Part shown: positions 5,956 to 6,357 of the stretch, piece by piece
Numbering within the stretch: position 1 is the first letter of the stretch
Layout: the number at the start of each line of letters is the position of its first letter
Source: Actinomycetota bacterium
Lineage (GTDB): Bacteria > Actinomycetota > UBA4738 > HRBIN12
DNA length: 6,357 nucleotides
Direction: 5' to 3'
Assembly: GCA_004366195.1 (NCBI GenBank)
Contig: ML214217.1
Span: forward strand, 3,241 to 9,597
Made by a program: the position numbers and the translations under genes
The notes under the pieces: model-generated
What the model was told of the DNA's origin: nothing
Databases searched by the model: none
Seen by the model: only the letters and a program-made list of their open reading frames with translations

Positions 5956-6324
5956 TCACCACGCGCGCCCGAGGAGCAGGCCGAGCGCCACCGCGAGCCC
6001 GGCCCCGAGCACGTTCGCCGCCACGCTCGCCGCCGCGTAGCGGCGCGCCCCGTCGCGCAGCAGGGCCGCCGTCTCGTACATCAGGGTCGAGAAGGTCGTG
6101 AACCCTCCCGCGAACCCCGCCCCGAGCACCGCCCGCAGGCCGTCGAGGCCGGGGGCTCGCTCGGCCAGGCCGGTGAGGAGGCCGAGGAGGAACGACCCCG
6201 AGAGGTTCACGACCAGCGTGCCCATGGGGAACGGGCCGCCCCAACGCTCCTGGACCGCGCCATCCACCACGTACCGGCAGACGGCGCCGGCAGCCCCAGC
6301 GGCCGCCACGCCGAGGACGAGCAT
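5956..6324 (-). CDS. fluC: Fluoride ion channel FluC (CrcB family)
   Basis: FluC/CrcB proteins are small four-helix membrane proteins that form antiparallel dimers and release fluoride from the cell. The 122-residue product has the usual length and motifs: GAVCRY (13-18), GTLVVNLSGSFLLG (35-48) with the pore Asn N40, and GGFTTFST (73-80) with phenylalanines F75 and F78 of the fluoride path. A fourth hydrophobic segment includes NVLGAGLAVALG (104-115). The ATG at 6324 has GGAG (6334-6337) nine bases upstream. The frame stays open to the window edge (VAAPAASERSL before the ATG), so a slightly earlier start or overlap with an upstream gene is possible. Actinobacteria often carry two adjacent crcB genes; only one is visible and a partner could lie beyond 6357. 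hppA follows 112 bases downstream on the same strand. Confidence 0.95.
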   Translation of the reverse strand: MLVLGVAAAGAAGAVCRYVVDGAVQERWGGPFPMGTLVVNLSGSFLLGLLTGLAERAPGLDGLRAVLGAGFAGGFTTFSTLMYETAALLRDGARRYAAASVAANVLGAGLAVALGLLLGRAW

Positions 6325-6357
6325 CAGCGAACGCTCCGACGCCGCAGGCGCGGCAAC

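Noticed and set aside
1..6357. A previously undescribed defence, mobile or biosynthetic system
   Set aside because: All genes but one belong to recognisable ion-transport, bioenergetic or OB-fold families. No nuclease, transposase, integrase, toxin-like pair or attachment site is visible.

Overview
The window is a GC-rich (roughly 70% by eye), tightly packed bacterial chromosome segment with seven protein genes, one of them cut by the left edge. No RNA genes, insertion sequences, CRISPR arrays or phage genes are visible, and no gene-free stretch exceeds about 115 bases. The gene content and order point to an actinobacterium, perhaps a deep-branching or uncultured one. A KimA/APC-type permease, two short TrkA (RCK) proteins of the CeoB/CeoC type and a small OB-fold protein form a neighbourhood I recall from mycobacteria and other Actinomycetota (Rv2690c, ceoB/ceoC, Rv2694c). 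The species cannot be named from the sequence.

Left part, plus strand (1-2469): the 3' end of an APC-superfamily permease with a long cytosolic tail made of two Usp-like repeats, then ceoB and ceoC. Spacing is 12 bases, then a one-base TGATG overlap, so this looks like one operon. All three point to potassium uptake. The permease tail and the two NAD(P)/nucleotide-binding RCK proteins would sense the cell's state and control the transporter. No TrkH/KtrB channel gene is present. A perfect 13-bp inverted repeat over the ceoC stop codon probably terminates transcription where the two gene sets converge.

Middle and right part, minus strand (read from 6324 down to 2500): fluC/crcB (fluoride channel), then hppA (membrane proton-pumping pyrophosphatase, TTG start with an ideal Shine-Dalgarno), then the small OB-fold protein 13 bases after hppA. 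Last comes a secreted low-complexity protein with EVSPSP hexapeptide repeats, two cysteine pairs and a His/Gly-rich tail. A TATACT box lies between fluC and hppA, and a 10-bp inverted repeat built from two GACTAGTC palindromes lies between the OB-fold gene and the secreted protein gene.

Overall this is a membrane-energetics and ion-homeostasis cluster: K+ uptake, PPi-driven H+ pumping and fluoride export. I do not see a clearly undescribed defence or mobile system. The most unusual items are the secreted repeat protein, the paired palindrome before it, the permease-RCK pairing without a channel subunit, and the fluoride channel placed directly before a fluoride-sensitive type of enzyme.
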